From NCBI RefSeq assembly GCF_038404985.1, contig NZ_JBBKBA010000004.1:124001-188000 (forward strand): DNA of 64,000 nt, in the 5' to 3' direction. This stretch comes from Ferrovibrio sp. MS7 (GTDB lineage Bacteria; Pseudomonadota; Alphaproteobacteria; Ferrovibrionales; Ferrovibrionaceae). Shown here piece by piece: positions 54,182 through 64,000 of this stretch. The notes beneath the pieces were generated by a model. It made no database searches, was not told the origin of the DNA, and worked only from the letters and a program-made list of their open reading frames with translations. Numbering within the stretch: the first letter of the stretch is position 1; the number at the start of each line of letters is the position of its first letter. Position numbers and translations under genes: made by a program.

Positions 54182-54218
54182 GCCTCAAAAACGAAATGCC
54201 CGGCTTGTGGCCGGGCAT
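54182..54218 (-). terminator. Rho-independent terminator of clpX
   Basis: On the minus strand ATGCCCGGCC-ACAA-GCCGGGCAT is followed by TTCGTTTTTG. It begins about 34 bases after the clpX stop. Confidence 0.85.
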
Positions 54219-54251
54219 CGCGTGAAGTCTTGGTCAGGGAGAGCCGGGCGT

Positions 54252-55514
<1,263 letters not shown>

Positions 55515-55846
55515 GCCTACTCCGTCTTCTGGCCGACACCGGACGAACCGGGCCCCGCCCTGCCCGCCGGGAAACACCGACGGGGCTTCATCGAATCACC
55601 ATAATAAGGAAGCACTTCGCGTCACACAACGCCCGGCTCCGCTGCCGCGCGCCCTACACCAGCCACGATACTAGTCACGGTGGGGTTAGACAGGAATTAA
55701 CGCGGACCGGCGGAATGGCAATCGGCTGAACTGATCCGTCAAGCCGCCCTGCGGGCAAGCCCGGAATTGCATGCAACCGCCGAATCGGCAGCCATGCCAG
55801 CTTGGCGGCAATCTGCCTAATTCCCAGGCTTAAATCCGGGGCCGGC
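55515..55846. other. clpP-clpX intergenic region, no gene seen
   Basis: This 332-base stretch has no coding-like frame. On the minus strand, GGCTTGACGGA near 55732-55742 is identical to the -35 part of the lon heat-shock promoter, but its -10 partner (TTGCCATTC) is weaker and the spacing is longer. It may be a heat-inducible clpX promoter. Confidence 0.4.
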
Positions 55847-56479
55847 TTACTTCTTGGCGTCGTCCGGCACAACCCGCTTATCGACCACTTCGTCCACGAT
55901 GCCGAATTCCTTGGCCTGCAGGGCGGTCATGAAATTGTCCCGTTCCATTGCCGCTTCGATCGCGGCGAGCGGCTGGCCGGTATGGCGGGCATAGATATCG
56001 TTGAGGCGGGCGCGGAGCTGCAGGATCTCGCGGGCGTGGATTTCGATATCCGCCGCGGCACCCTGATAGCCGCCGGACGGCTGGTGCACCATGATGCGGC
56101 TGTTCGGCAGCGAGTAGCGCATGCCCTTCTCGCCGGCGGCGAGCAGCAGCGAGCCCATGGAAGCCGCCTGGCCGATGCACAGCGTCATCACCTTCGGGCG
56201 GATATACTGCATGGTGTCGTAGATCGCCAGGCCGGAGGTGACCAGGCCGCCCGGGCTGTTGATATAGAAGGCGATTTCCTTGTTCGGGTTCTCGGCTTCG
56301 AGGAACAGCAACTGGGCGGTGATCAGCGAGGCGACCCCGTCATGCACCGGACCGACCAGGAAGATGATGCGCTCTTTCAGCAGGCGGGAATAGATGTCGT
56401 AAGCCCGCTCGCCCCGATTGGTCTGTTCGATGACCATCGGAACCAGCGTATTCATGTAGGTGTCGATCATCTTGTCCAT
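55847..56479 (-). CDS. clpP: ATP-dependent Clp protease proteolytic subunit ClpP
   Basis: ClpP (210 residues from [10 protein letters not shown]) is the serine peptidase of ClpXP. Catalytic Ser is in '[16 protein letters not shown]', His in '[13 protein letters not shown]', and Asp in 'MERDNFM'. The N-terminal '[20 protein letters not shown]' is diagnostic. The frame upstream is not coding-like. It follows tig with a 114-base gap that holds an inverted repeat. Confidence 0.98.
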   Translation of the reverse strand: MDKMIDTYMNTLVPMVIEQTNRGERAYDIYSRLLKERIIFLVGPVHDGVASLITAQLLFLEAENPNKEIAFYINSPGGLVTSGLAIYDTMQYIRPKVMTLCIGQAASMGSLLLAAGEKGMRYSLPNSRIMVHQPSGGYQGAAADIEIHAREILQLRARLNDIYARHTGQPLAAIEAAMERDNFMTALQAKEFGIVDEVVDKRVVPDDAKK

Positions 56480-56530
56480 AGACGCCTGTCCGGTCGGCTC
56501 GCGTTGATTCGAGCTATGTTGCCTGGAGCA

Positions 56531-56577
56531 CAATAGTGGGGCAGCAAACGCCGCTCGGCAACTGCCGCCCCCTATTG
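56531..56577. promoter_or_regulatory. Inverted repeat in the tig-clpP gap
   Basis: CAATAGTGGGGCAGCA (56531-56546) and TGCCGCCCCCTATTG (56563-56577) form a long imperfect stem with a 16-base loop. There is no T run. It could be a leader hairpin of clpP, a processing site or a weak tig terminator. Confidence 0.4.
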
Positions 56578-56593
56578 TTTAACGCCCCTGGTC

Positions 56594-57919
56594 TTAACCC
56601 TGGGCTTCTTCCGCCGCCTTGGTCAGCTCTTCCTTGCTCACCGGCTTCTCGGTAACCGAGGCCATCTCGACGATGAAGTCGATGACCTTGTCCTCGAAGA
56701 TCGGGGCGCGCAGGCTGGCGGAAGCTTCCGGGTTCTTCTGGAAGTATTCCATCACCTGGCGTTCCTGGCCCGGGAAACGGCGGGCCTGCTCGATCATCGC
56801 CTTGGTGACTTCCTCGGGCTTGACCTCGATATTGTTGCGGCGGCCAACCTCGGAGAGCAGCAGGCCGAGGCGGATACGGCGTTCGGCGATCTTGGTGTAT
56901 TCCGCCTTCAGCTCGTCCTCGGTCTTCTTCTCTTCCGCCAGCTCGGCCTTGAAGCGCGCCTCATCCGAGGTCACTTCCTTCCAGATCTGGTCGAATTCCA
57001 GTTCCACCATGCCCGGCGGCACGTCGAACTGATTGGCTTCAGCGAGCTGGTCGAGCAGGCTGCGCTTCATCTGCAGGCGCGACAGGCCCTTGTATTCCTG
57101 GCCCAGGTCGCGCTTCACATTCTCGCGCAGTTCCTGCAGCGAGCCGAGGCCGAAGCGCTTGGCGAATTCATCATCCACGGTGGCCTGCTGGCCGGCCTTG
57201 ACTTCGCGGATGGTGCAGGCGAATACGGCGGCCTTGCCGGCGAGATCGCTGTTGCCGTAATTCTCCGGGAAGGTGACGTTCACGGTCACCGGCTCGCCCA
57301 CGGCCTTGCCGATCAACTGATCCTCGAAGCCCGGAATGAAGCTGTTGGAGCCCAGCACCAGCGGATAGTTTTCCGCCGTGCCGCCGTCGAACTTCACGCC
57401 GTCCACGCTGCCTGAGAAATCGAGCAGGATCTGGTCGCCCTTCTCGGCGGCGCGCTCGACCTTCTCATAGGTCTTCTGGTTCTCGGCGATCTTGGCGACG
57501 AATTCGTCGACCTCGGACTCGCCGATCTCAACCGTCATGCGCTCCAGCTTGATCTGCTTGAAGTCGCCCGGCTCGATCTCCGGCAGCAGCTCGATGGTGA
57601 GCGAGCATTCCAGGTCCTTGCCCTCCTCGAAGGAGGTGATCTCGACCTTCGGCTGCATCGCGGGCTTCAGGCCCTTGCCTTCGATCGTATCCTTGAGCGC
57701 GGAATTGACCTGCTCTTCCATCGCCTCGCCCAGCAGGGCGCGGCCATACTGCTTCTTGACCAGGGCGGCCGGCGCCTTGCCCGGGCGGAAGCCCGGCATG
57801 TTGACGCGCTGGCGAAGCTGCTCGAGCTTCTCGGACACGACGGCATCAAGGGCGGCGGCGTTGATCACCACCTTGTATTCGCGCTTCAGGCCCTGTGCGC
57901 TGACTTCCGTAATCTGCAT
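56594..57919 (-). CDS. tig: Trigger factor
   Basis: The ribosome-bound chaperone and prolyl isomerase has 441 residues. The N-terminal ribosome-binding loop is 'MPGFRPGKAPAALVKKQYG' (about 41-59). The FKBP-like PPIase domain lies at about 150-245 ('GDQILLDFSGSVDGVKFDGG', 'FIPGFEDQLIGKAVGEPVTV'), and the helical C-terminal chaperone arms at about 250-430. Order tig-clpP-clpX is the widespread proteostasis arrangement. Confidence 0.98.
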   Translation of the reverse strand: MQITEVSAQGLKREYKVVINAAALDAVVSEKLEQLRQRVNMPGFRPGKAPAALVKKQYGRALLGEAMEEQVNSALKDTIEGKGLKPAMQPKVEITSFEEGKDLECSLTIELLPEIEPGDFKQIKLERMTVEIGESEVDEFVAKIAENQKTYEKVERAAEKGDQILLDFSGSVDGVKFDGGTAENYPLVLGSNSFIPGFEDQLIGKAVGEPVTVNVTFPENYGNSDLAGKAAVFACTIREVKAGQQATVDDEFAKRFGLGSLQELRENVKRDLGQEYKGLSRLQMKRSLLDQLAEANQFDVPPGMVELEFDQIWKEVTSDEARFKAELAEEKKTEDELKAEYTKIAERRIRLGLLLSEVGRRNNIEVKPEEVTKAMIEQARRFPGQERQVMEYFQKNPEASASLRAPIFEDKVIDFIVEMASVTEKPVSKEELTKAAEEAQG

Positions 57920-58015
57920 GGTCTCAACACCTGTGGTTCAGAATTCCGTGGCTCTGCGATCCCGGCGGCAGGGCTTACAGGCTGCATTTTTCAGGCAGGC
58001 TGTCGGGCCGGCGGG

Positions 58016-58100
58016 TGGTGCGGGCGGAGGGATTTGAACCCACACGCCTTGCGGCACGGGAACCTAAATCCCGCGTGTCTACCAGTTCCACCACGCCCGC
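58016..58100 (-). tRNA. tRNA-Leu (anticodon TAG)
   Basis: A class II tRNA on the minus strand. The acceptor is GCGGGCG/CGCCCGC and the anticodon stem CGGGA/TCCCG with loop TTTAGGT. It has a long variable arm (TGCCGCAAGGCG), T-loop GTTCAAATC, discriminator A and encoded CCA. Confidence 0.96.
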
Positions 58101-58164
58101 TTCCCCAAGGTCCGGGACCGCGCCGGCTGGGCCGGCACGAGGGCGCAGTCTATAGCATGGGCAT

Positions 58165-58194
58165 AAGCCCCAGGATAGGGCTTTCGGGGCTTTT
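58165..58194. terminator. Weak terminator-like hairpin
   Basis: AAGCCCC and GGGGCTTTT pair across a 14-base loop in the gap between the glycosyltransferase stop and tRNA-Leu. The T run is short. Confidence 0.35.
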
Positions 58195-58216
58195 GCAGCG
58201 GCCTTGAGCGAAAAGC

Positions 58217-58930
58217 TCAACCGCCTGATTTGGCGGGCTTTTTGGCCTTGCTCTGGTCGCAATGGAGCATCGCTTCGCGCTCAGCCAGCCACTCGGCGGC
58301 ATAGCCGCAGTCGCGGAAGTCGTCATAGAACGGGCCGCCGGACGTGTAATGCAGGTTGCCGACATCGTTGCTGGGCGGGTCATAATCGACCAAGTGGTTC
58401 CAGCGATGCGGGATTTCGCCGATCCGGGCGTCGTCCTTGAGCCACTTGAACTGGTGCAGTTCCAGGCCGGTGGCACTGTTGACGTAATCCGGCGTCAGCG
58501 CCCGGCATTCGGCGCAGTTGAACAGCATGACGCTGGACCAGTTCTTCTTCTCGTATTTGGTCTGCACCTTTTCGAGGAATTTCACTTCCTCCTTCGGCAC
58601 ATGGTCGTGCTTCACCACCTGCACGGCATAGGCCGGATCGCGCAACGCCCACAGCTTGGCGATGTCGTCCTGGAACAGCATGTCGTCATCCGTGAACAGC
58701 GCCCAGCCCTGGAAATCGCACAAACTCGGCACCAGGAAGCGCGAGAAGGAAAAGTCGGTGGATTGCAGCTCATGGCGCGGCCGCGTGTAGATGCCGTCAA
58801 GCTGGTTCAGCGCCAGATAGGTGAAGCTGACCGGCTGCGAGGCACGGCTGGCGATGCTGTGGGCGGCCACCGAGGAGGCCACCGGCGCGGAACGGCTGTA
58901 ACCGAGAAAGACCCTGATCATGGCGCTCAT
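58217..58930 (-). CDS. Putative glycosyltransferase (GT-A/GT8-like)
   Basis: The 237-residue protein opens with 'MIRVFLGYSRSAPVASSVAA'. It carries a DXD-type motif in 'FQGWALFTDDDMLFQDDIAK', then 'MLFNCAECRALTPDYVN' and 'HRWNHLVDYDP', a layout like small GT8-type nucleotide-sugar transferases. The start may be the third codon position Met (58921). It stands alone next to tRNA-Leu, so the acceptor cannot be inferred. Confidence 0.7.
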   Translation of the reverse strand: MSAMIRVFLGYSRSAPVASSVAAHSIASRASQPVSFTYLALNQLDGIYTRPRHELQSTDFSFSRFLVPSLCDFQGWALFTDDDMLFQDDIAKLWALRDPAYAVQVVKHDHVPKEEVKFLEKVQTKYEKKNWSSVMLFNCAECRALTPDYVNSATGLELHQFKWLKDDARIGEIPHRWNHLVDYDPPSNDVGNLHYTSGGPFYDDFRDCGYAAEWLAEREAMLHCDQSKAKKPAKSGG

Positions 58931-59048
58931 CCTGCGACAAAAAGCCCATACAATTGGTTAAGAATTCCGCTTTCCAAAACCTGGTTTCGGGAGGAAGATG
59001 GAAAGTAGTGCGGTAATATCATACCGCCGCTAATATTGAGTTAAGCCC

Positions 59049-60299
59049 ATGCTCGTCCCCAAACTTGTCACCGTGCTGCGCGACGGCTACGGCCTGGCCG
59101 CATTGCGCAAGGATGCCTTGAGCGGCCTCACCGTCGCCATCGTCGCCCTGCCGCTCGCCATGGCGATTGCGATTGCCAGCGGCACCACCCCGGACCGGGG
59201 CCTGGTCACCGCCATCGTCGCCGGCTTCATCATTTCGGCTTTCGGCGGCAGCCGGCACCAGATCGGCGGCCCCACCGCCGCCTTCGTCATCGTGGTCTAT
59301 GGCGTGATCCACCAGCATGGCTATGACGGCCTGCTGCTGGCCACCCTGATGGCCGGTGGCCTGCTGCTGCTGGCCGGCCTGTTCCGGCTCGGCAGCCTGA
59401 TCCGCTTCATCCCCCATCCGGTGATCACCGGCTTCACCGCCGGCATCGCCATCACCATCCTCTCGACCCAGGTGAAGGATTTCTTCGGGCTTCAGATCGC
59501 CGAGGTGCCGGCTGATTTCATTGCCAAGCTCGCCGCCTTCATTGCCGCCGCGCCGAGCTTCAGCCCCCTCACCTTCGCCATCGCCGCCCTGTCGCTCGGC
59601 ATCATCATCGCGCTGCGTCGCTGGCGCCCAACCTGGCCCGGCTTCCTCATCGCCATCACTGTCGCGACCCTGCTGGTGCAGCTTCTGCATCTGCCCGTCG
59701 AGAGCATCGAGAGCCGCTTCGGCGCCATTCCCGCCAGTCTGCCGCTGCCGGCCCTGCCGCAGATCAGCGGCGCCCGGCTGCTGGAATTGCTGCCCTCGGC
59801 CTTCACCATCGCCCTGCTCGCCGGCATCGAGAGCCTGCTTTCCTGCGTCATCGCCGATGCCATGACCGGACGGCAGCATCGCTCCAATATCGAACTGATC
59901 AGCCAGGGCCTGGCCAATATCGCATCTCCCTTGTTTGGTGGTTTGCCCGCCACCGGCGCGCTGGCGCGCACCGCCACCAATATCCGCGCCGGCGCCCATG
60001 GCCCGGTTTCCGGCATGCTGCATGCCGTGTTCCTGCTGCTGTTCATGCTGGTGTTTGCGCCACTGGCCGGGCTGTTCCCGCTCGCCGCACTGGCCGCCCT
60101 GCTGGTGGTGGTGGCCTGGAACATGAGCGAATGGCACCAGATCAAGCAGACCGCGCGCGGCCCGAAAACCGATTTCGCCGTGCTGCTGATAACGCTGGCG
60201 CTGACCGTGCTGCTCGACCTCACCGTTGCCATCGTCGTCGGCACGGCACTGAGCTATGGCCTGAAGCTACTGCCGCAAACGCCGCAGCACCGGGCGTAA
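59049..60299 (+). CDS. SulP family inorganic anion transporter (no STAS domain)
   Basis: The 416-residue membrane protein has about ten hydrophobic helices. It has the SulP signature near the N-terminus ('DALSGLTVAIVALPLAMAIA') and 'GGSRHQIGGPTAAFVIVVYG'. The C-terminal STAS domain found in many SulP carriers is missing, so it ends about 100 residues early, a known short variant. Substrates in the family are sulfate, bicarbonate or other anions. Its 3' end overlaps the convergent nnr gene by 33 bases. Confidence 0.93.
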   Translation: MLVPKLVTVLRDGYGLAALRKDALSGLTVAIVALPLAMAIAIASGTTPDRGLVTAIVAGFIISAFGGSRHQIGGPTAAFVIVVYGVIHQHGYDGLLLATLMAGGLLLLAGLFRLGSLIRFIPHPVITGFTAGIAITILSTQVKDFFGLQIAEVPADFIAKLAAFIAAAPSFSPLTFAIAALSLGIIIALRRWRPTWPGFLIAITVATLLVQLLHLPVESIESRFGAIPASLPLPALPQISGARLLELLPSAFTIALLAGIESLLSCVIADAMTGRQHRSNIELISQGLANIASPLFGGLPATGALARTATNIRAGAHGPVSGMLHAVFLLLFMLVFAPLAGLFPLAALAALLVVVAWNMSEWHQIKQTARGPKTDFAVLLITLALTVLLDLTVAIVVGTALSYGLKLLPQTPQHRA

Positions 60300-61697
60300 C
60301 GCTTCCGGCAGATCATCGGCGATCAGGCCGGGGCCGCTCTCAGAAGCCGCCGCGCCATGCAGCCACACGGCGGCGCTCGCCGCCATCAGCGGCTTCATGC
60401 CCTGGGCCATCAGGCCGGCGCAGAAACCGGCCAGCACATCGCCGGCGCCGGCGGTGGCGAGATCGGGCGGCGCGTTGTCATTGATCACCGCGAAGCCATC
60501 GGGCGAGGCAATCACCGTGTCGGCGCCTTTCAGCACCAGCACCGCTTTCGCCCGCGCCGCCGCCTGCCGCGCGCGCGCAAGCTTGTTGGTTTCAGCGGCA
60601 ATATCGGGAAACAGCCGGGCGAATTCGCCGTCATGCGGGGTGAGCACCGCCGGCCCCTGGATGGCCGCGAACAAAGCCGCCGGGTCGTCGGCGAATACCG
60701 AGAGCGCATCGGCATCGAGGACGCAGGCGCGTCTGGTTTTCAGTGCCGCCAGCACCGCCGCGCGGGTCTCGGCATCGGTGCCGTTGCCGGGGCCGAGCAG
60801 CAGGGCGTTGCGGCGTGGATCATTCAGGGCGGCGATGAAATCATCGGTGCGCATCAGGGCATCGGGCGGGCCATGCAGCGGATCGGGGCTGGCAATGGTG
60901 CAGAGCCCGGCGCCGATGCGCAACGCGCCGCGTGCCGCCAGCCGTGCCGCCCCTGCCTGGCGCCCGCCGCGCACCAGCACATGGCCGCGCGCGTATTTAT
61001 GGCCATCGAGGCGCGGGCGCGGCAGCACGGCCTGCCAGAGCCCCGGCTCGTTGCGCGCCTGGCGCGGCTTGATGCTGTCCAGCACCCCGGCGGAGATGCC
61101 GATATCGGCCAGCGCAATGGCGCCGCAATGCACCCGGCCGGGCAGCAGCAGATGGCCGGGCTTGAGGCGGAAGAAGGTGATGGTGCGGTCAGCACGGATC
61201 GCCAGCCCCAGCGGCTTGCCGTCATCGCCATGCAGGCCGCTCGGCAGATCGACCGCCACGATGGGCTTGCCCGACGCATTCGCCGCCGCGATAAGCTGCG
61301 CCGCCATGCCTTCCGGCGCACGCGACAGGCCGGCGCCATAGAGCGCGTCGACGATCACGTCGCAGGCCGAGAAATCCGCCTGCTCCGGCGTCAGCACCAG
61401 GCCGCGCCATTGCTGCGCCATCGCCGCCGCATCGCCTTTCAGCGCAGCGCGCTCGCCCAGCAGCACCAGCCGCACCGGCCAGCCGGCACGGTCCAGCAGC
61501 CGCGCCGCGACGAAACCATCGCCGCCATTGTTGCCAGGCCCGCACAGCACCAGCACCGGGCCGAAGGCATAGTTGAGCCGCACCGCATCGGCCACCGCCG
61601 CACCGGCATGCTCCATCAAGGTCAGGCTCGGCACACCGCTGGCAACGGCGAGGCGATCGGCCTCGGCCATTTCCGCAACGGTGAGCAGCGCGCTCAT
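60267..61697 (-). CDS. nnr: Bifunctional NAD(P)HX epimerase/dehydratase
   Basis: This metabolite-repair enzyme restores hydrated NAD(P)H. I start at MSALLTVAEMAEAD (61697), giving 476 residues. The epimerase (YjeF_N) domain covers about 1-210 with 'VLVLCGPGNNGGDGFVAARL' and 'DVIVDALYGAGLSR'. The ADP-dependent dehydratase (ribokinase-like) domain covers about 225-476 with 'AVLTPHDGEFARLFP' and 'LATAGAGDVLAGFCAGLMAQ'. It lies 22 bases after the amidase gene in the same direction. Confidence 0.96.
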   Translation of the reverse strand: MSALLTVAEMAEADRLAVASGVPSLTLMEHAGAAVADAVRLNYAFGPVLVLCGPGNNGGDGFVAARLLDRAGWPVRLVLLGERAALKGDAAAMAQQWRGLVLTPEQADFSACDVIVDALYGAGLSRAPEGMAAQLIAAANASGKPIVAVDLPSGLHGDDGKPLGLAIRADRTITFFRLKPGHLLLPGRVHCGAIALADIGISAGVLDSIKPRQARNEPGLWQAVLPRPRLDGHKYARGHVLVRGGRQAGAARLAARGALRIGAGLCTIASPDPLHGPPDALMRTDDFIAALNDPRRNALLLGPGNGTDAETRAAVLAALKTRRACVLDADALSVFADDPAALFAAIQGPAVLTPHDGEFARLFPDIAAETNKLARARQAAARAKAVLVLKGADTVIASPDGFAVINDNAPPDLATAGAGDVLAGFCAGLMAQGMKPLMAASAAVWLHGAAASESGPGLIADDLPEALRPVLRRLRQ

Positions 61698-61719
61698 GGC
61701 AGTAAGACCGGCATGGCCG

Positions 61720-63120
61720 TCAGACCGGCGGGCGCTTGGTATGCCAGTCGGTCGCCGCCTGATAGGCGGCACCGGCTTGCAGCACCAGATCATCGCGGTG
61801 CATCGGGCCGACGAATTGCAGGCCGACCGGCAGACCACCGGAGGTGAAGCCGCAGGGCACCGAGAGCGCCGGCTGCTGGCTCAGGTTGAACGGATAGGTG
61901 AAAGGCGTCCAGGCGGTCCAATAGGCATCGCCCATCGCCTTCGGCGCCAGCCGCCCGGCCTCGAAGGCCGGCACCGCCAGGCTAGGCGTCACCAGCAACG
62001 CATATGTCTCATGGAAGCGGCGCATCGTCACGCCAAGCCGTGCCCGTGCCGCCACGGCATCGAGATACTGCGCCATGCCAATCGCCGAGCCACGCCGGAA
62101 GGTTTCCTGCAAGCCGGGATCGAGGTCAGCGAAATGCTTCTCAGGCAGCGCCTTGAGCGCGTTATAGGCGCCGGTCCACCAATGGGTGTGGAAGCAATCG
62201 GTGGGATCGCCGATATCGGGATCCACTTCCTCGATGATGGCGCCTAGATCGGCCAGCACGCGCACGGCTTCCTTCACCTTTGCTGCCACTTCCGCATCGA
62301 CGCGGGCAAAGCCGAGCGTCGGGCTGTAGGCGATCTTGAGGCCCTTGATGCCGGCGCCGAGCTTGGCGGTGTAATCCACATCCTCCCAGGGCAGGCTGAA
62401 CCAGTCGCGCGCATCGGGCCGCGCCAGTTCGCGCAGCATCAGCGCCGCATCTTCCACGCTGCGGGCCATCGGCCCGAGATGCGCCACGGTGCCGAACGGG
62501 CTCAACGGCCAGGCCGGCACGCGACCGAACGACGGCTTGAGGCCGGTGATGCCGGCAAAGCCCGCCGGAATGCGGATTGAGCCGCCGCCATCGGTGCCGA
62601 TGGCAAGCGGACCCAGGCCGGCGGCAACCTGCGCCGAGGCACCGCCGGACGAGCCGCCCGGCGTGGTATCGAGATTCCACGGATTGCGCGTGATGCCGGT
62701 GAGCGGTGAATCCGTCACGCCCTTCCAGCCGAATTCCGGCGTCGTGGTCTTGCCGAGCAAAACGCACCCGGCTTCGCGCAGCCGCGCGGTGGCCGGCGCA
62801 TCGTCGTTCCACGGCTGGTTCGGATCGACGCTTTTCGAGCCGCGCAAGGTCGGCCAGCCCTTGGTGAGGATGATGTCCTTGATCGAGGCCGGCACGCCGT
62901 CGATCGGCGACAGCGGCTGCCCGGCGCGGTAGCGGGCCAGCGACGCCTCGGCATCGCGCAAAGCGGCTTCCTCGTCCACCAGATTATAGGCGTTCACCTT
63001 CGGGTTGACGCGGCCGATCCGCACCAGCAGCGCGCGGGTCACTTCTACCGGCGACAGCGTGCCCTTGGCATAAGCTTCCGCCATCGCCGCCGCCGAGAGA
63101 TAACAGATATCGTCGCTCAT
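61720..63120 (-). CDS. Amidase (amidase signature family)
   Basis: This 466-residue amidase-signature hydrolase has the Ser-cisSer-Lys triad. Lys is in 'GVPASIKDIILTKGW', and the Ser pair in 'TTPGGSSGGASAQVAAGLGP'. 'IGTDGGGSIRIPAGFAGITG' follows. It converts amides to acids and ammonia, with no substrate evident. Its ATG overlaps the P450 stop by four bases (ATGA), so the two are co-translated. Confidence 0.94.
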   Translation of the reverse strand: MSDDICYLSAAAMAEAYAKGTLSPVEVTRALLVRIGRVNPKVNAYNLVDEEAALRDAEASLARYRAGQPLSPIDGVPASIKDIILTKGWPTLRGSKSVDPNQPWNDDAPATARLREAGCVLLGKTTTPEFGWKGVTDSPLTGITRNPWNLDTTPGGSSGGASAQVAAGLGPLAIGTDGGGSIRIPAGFAGITGLKPSFGRVPAWPLSPFGTVAHLGPMARSVEDAALMLRELARPDARDWFSLPWEDVDYTAKLGAGIKGLKIAYSPTLGFARVDAEVAAKVKEAVRVLADLGAIIEEVDPDIGDPTDCFHTHWWTGAYNALKALPEKHFADLDPGLQETFRRGSAIGMAQYLDAVAARARLGVTMRRFHETYALLVTPSLAVPAFEAGRLAPKAMGDAYWTAWTPFTYPFNLSQQPALSVPCGFTSGGLPVGLQFVGPMHRDDLVLQAGAAYQAATDWHTKRPPV

Positions 63121-64000
63121 CGCTTGCTCGCTATCATGGGCAGGCCGGGCTGCGGCCTGAGGGTGATCTTGGCAATCGGTTCGATCTTCGCGCCCGGTAC
63201 CAGGTCGAAGCGGAAGCGCCGCGCCAGGGTGGCGAGGATCAGCACCGCTTCGGCCATCGCGAAGGCCATGCCGATGCAGATGCGCGGCCCGGCGCCGAAT
63301 GGCAGGTAGACGAAGCGCGGCCGCGCGGCGGCCTGGGGGGCCGCAAAGTTTTCCGGGTTGAAACGGTCCGGTTCAGCCCAGTAGCGGCGGTGGCGGTGCA
63401 TCAGCCAGGGCGAGACGATCACCGCCGTACCCTTCGGGATGTCGATACCCATGGCGTGATCGTCCTTGAGCGCCACGCGCGAGGTGCTGTGCGCCGGCGG
63501 GTAGAGCCGCATCGCCTCCTCGATCACCATGCGCGTATAGGGCAGCTTCTCGATATCGCCCCAATCGGGATCGCGGCCCGGCAATACACTGTCGATCTCG
63601 GCCCACAATTTCGCCTGCACGGCGGCATCCTGGCTCAGCAGATACCAGGCCCAGGCCAGCGCCGTGGCGGTGGTCTCATGTCCGGCGAGGAAGAAGGTCG
63701 CCATGTGGTCGCGCACTTCGCGATCATCCATGGCACTGCCGTCCGCTTCGGTATCGCGGGCAGACAGCAACAGGCCGAGCAGGTCGTCACCGGCCGGCTG
63801 GCCCTTGGCGATCAGCATGCGGCGGCGTTCGATCAGGCCGTTGATGATGCTGTCCATCTGGCTCAGCGCGGCGCGGCCCTTGGCGGCACCCTGGCGCGGG
63901 AACCAGGACGGCAGCCCGAGCAGGTCCGGGATGCTCGGCCGCACCGTCACCTGATAGGCATCCATCGCCGCGCCGACCTGCGACACATCGGAGGCCGGAT
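63117..64000 (-). CDS. Cytochrome P450 (partial, N-terminus beyond window)
   Basis: About 294 residues are in the window, and the frame is open through the right edge, so roughly the first 150 are missing. The I-helix is 'FFLAGHETTATALAWAWYLL', the ExxR motif is in 'VIEEAMRLYPPAHS', and the heme ligand Cys is in 'FGAGPRICIGMAFAMAE'. The sequence style fits soluble class I or CYP102-like bacterial P450s. It is coupled to the downstream amidase. No ferredoxin or reductase is visible. Confidence 0.95.
   Translation of the reverse strand, partial: PASDVSQVGAAMDAYQVTVRPSIPDLLGLPSWFPRQGAAKGRAALSQMDSIINGLIERRRMLIAKGQPAGDDLLGLLLSARDTEADGSAMDDREVRDHMATFFLAGHETTATALAWAWYLLSQDAAVQAKLWAEIDSVLPGRDPDWGDIEKLPYTRMVIEEAMRLYPPAHSTSRVALKDDHAMGIDIPKGTAVIVSPWLMHRHRRYWAEPDRFNPENFAAPQAAARPRFVYLPFGAGPRICIGMAFAMAEAVLILATLARRFRFDLVPGAKIEPIAKITLRPQPGLPMIASKR

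Overview
The window is high-GC DNA from an alphaproteobacterium, most likely of the Rhodospirillales type. The evidence is a split flagellar regulon with FliX, MotE-like, DUF6468 and DUF1217 genes, an flgF-flgG-flgA-flgH order, a cysteine-poor DksA, and sigma54-type flagellar promoters. The species cannot be told from sequence alone.

Layout. (1) 1-13.8 kb, flagellum and chemotaxis: a DUF1217 gene cut by the left edge, then fliL-fliM-DUF6468-motE leftward, flgF-flgG-flgA-flgH rightward, dksA and fliX leftward, flgI-flgJ-flgN rightward, and a chemoreceptor leftward. Two near-identical sigma54 promoters, each with an upstream palindrome, drive flgF and flgI. (2) 13.9-31.3 kb: a pentapeptide-repeat protein and a single 16-kb gene for a 5,359-residue protein made of about 110 calcium-binding-like units of about 44 residues, with one classical RTX island and an RTX-type C-terminus. 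(3) 31.3-32.6 kb: a gene-poor stretch with a structured-RNA-like element and decayed insertion-sequence fragments. (4) 32.6-46.5 kb: a one-directional catabolic cluster. It encodes two complete molybdenum hydroxylases (one with the Mo and FAD subunits fused and an extra Cys cluster), an LLM-type flavin oxidoreductase, a flavin reductase, a DUF917 (S-methyl-thiohydantoin-desulfurase-type) protein, an NMT1/SsuABC-type transporter and an IclR regulator. Its two transcription units begin with the same bipartite operator-like motif at identical spacing. I consider this the best candidate for an undescribed pathway. (5) 47-64 kb, mostly core genome: tRNA-Arg, a coiled-coil lipoprotein, an exported FGE/SUMF1 protein, tRNA-Val, a PAS protein, HU, lon, clpX, clpP, tig, tRNA-Leu, a putative glycosyltransferase, a SulP transporter, NAD(P)HX repair enzyme, an amidase and a P450 cut by the right edge.

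How parts work together. The flagellar genes cover the C-ring and basal body (FliM, FliL, FlgF, FlgG, FlgH, FlgI, FlgJ), export chaperoning (FlgN), motor support (MotE) and assembly control (FliX). HU, Lon, ClpX, ClpP and trigger factor form a proteostasis block, and lon has a good heat-shock (sigma32) promoter match. The catabolic cluster plausibly imports a small N-heterocycle, hydroxylates it twice, then oxidises and processes the ring, under IclR control. The substrate is unknown. The giant repeat protein looks like a secreted or surface-attached calcium-binding adhesin, but no type I secretion genes lie in the window.
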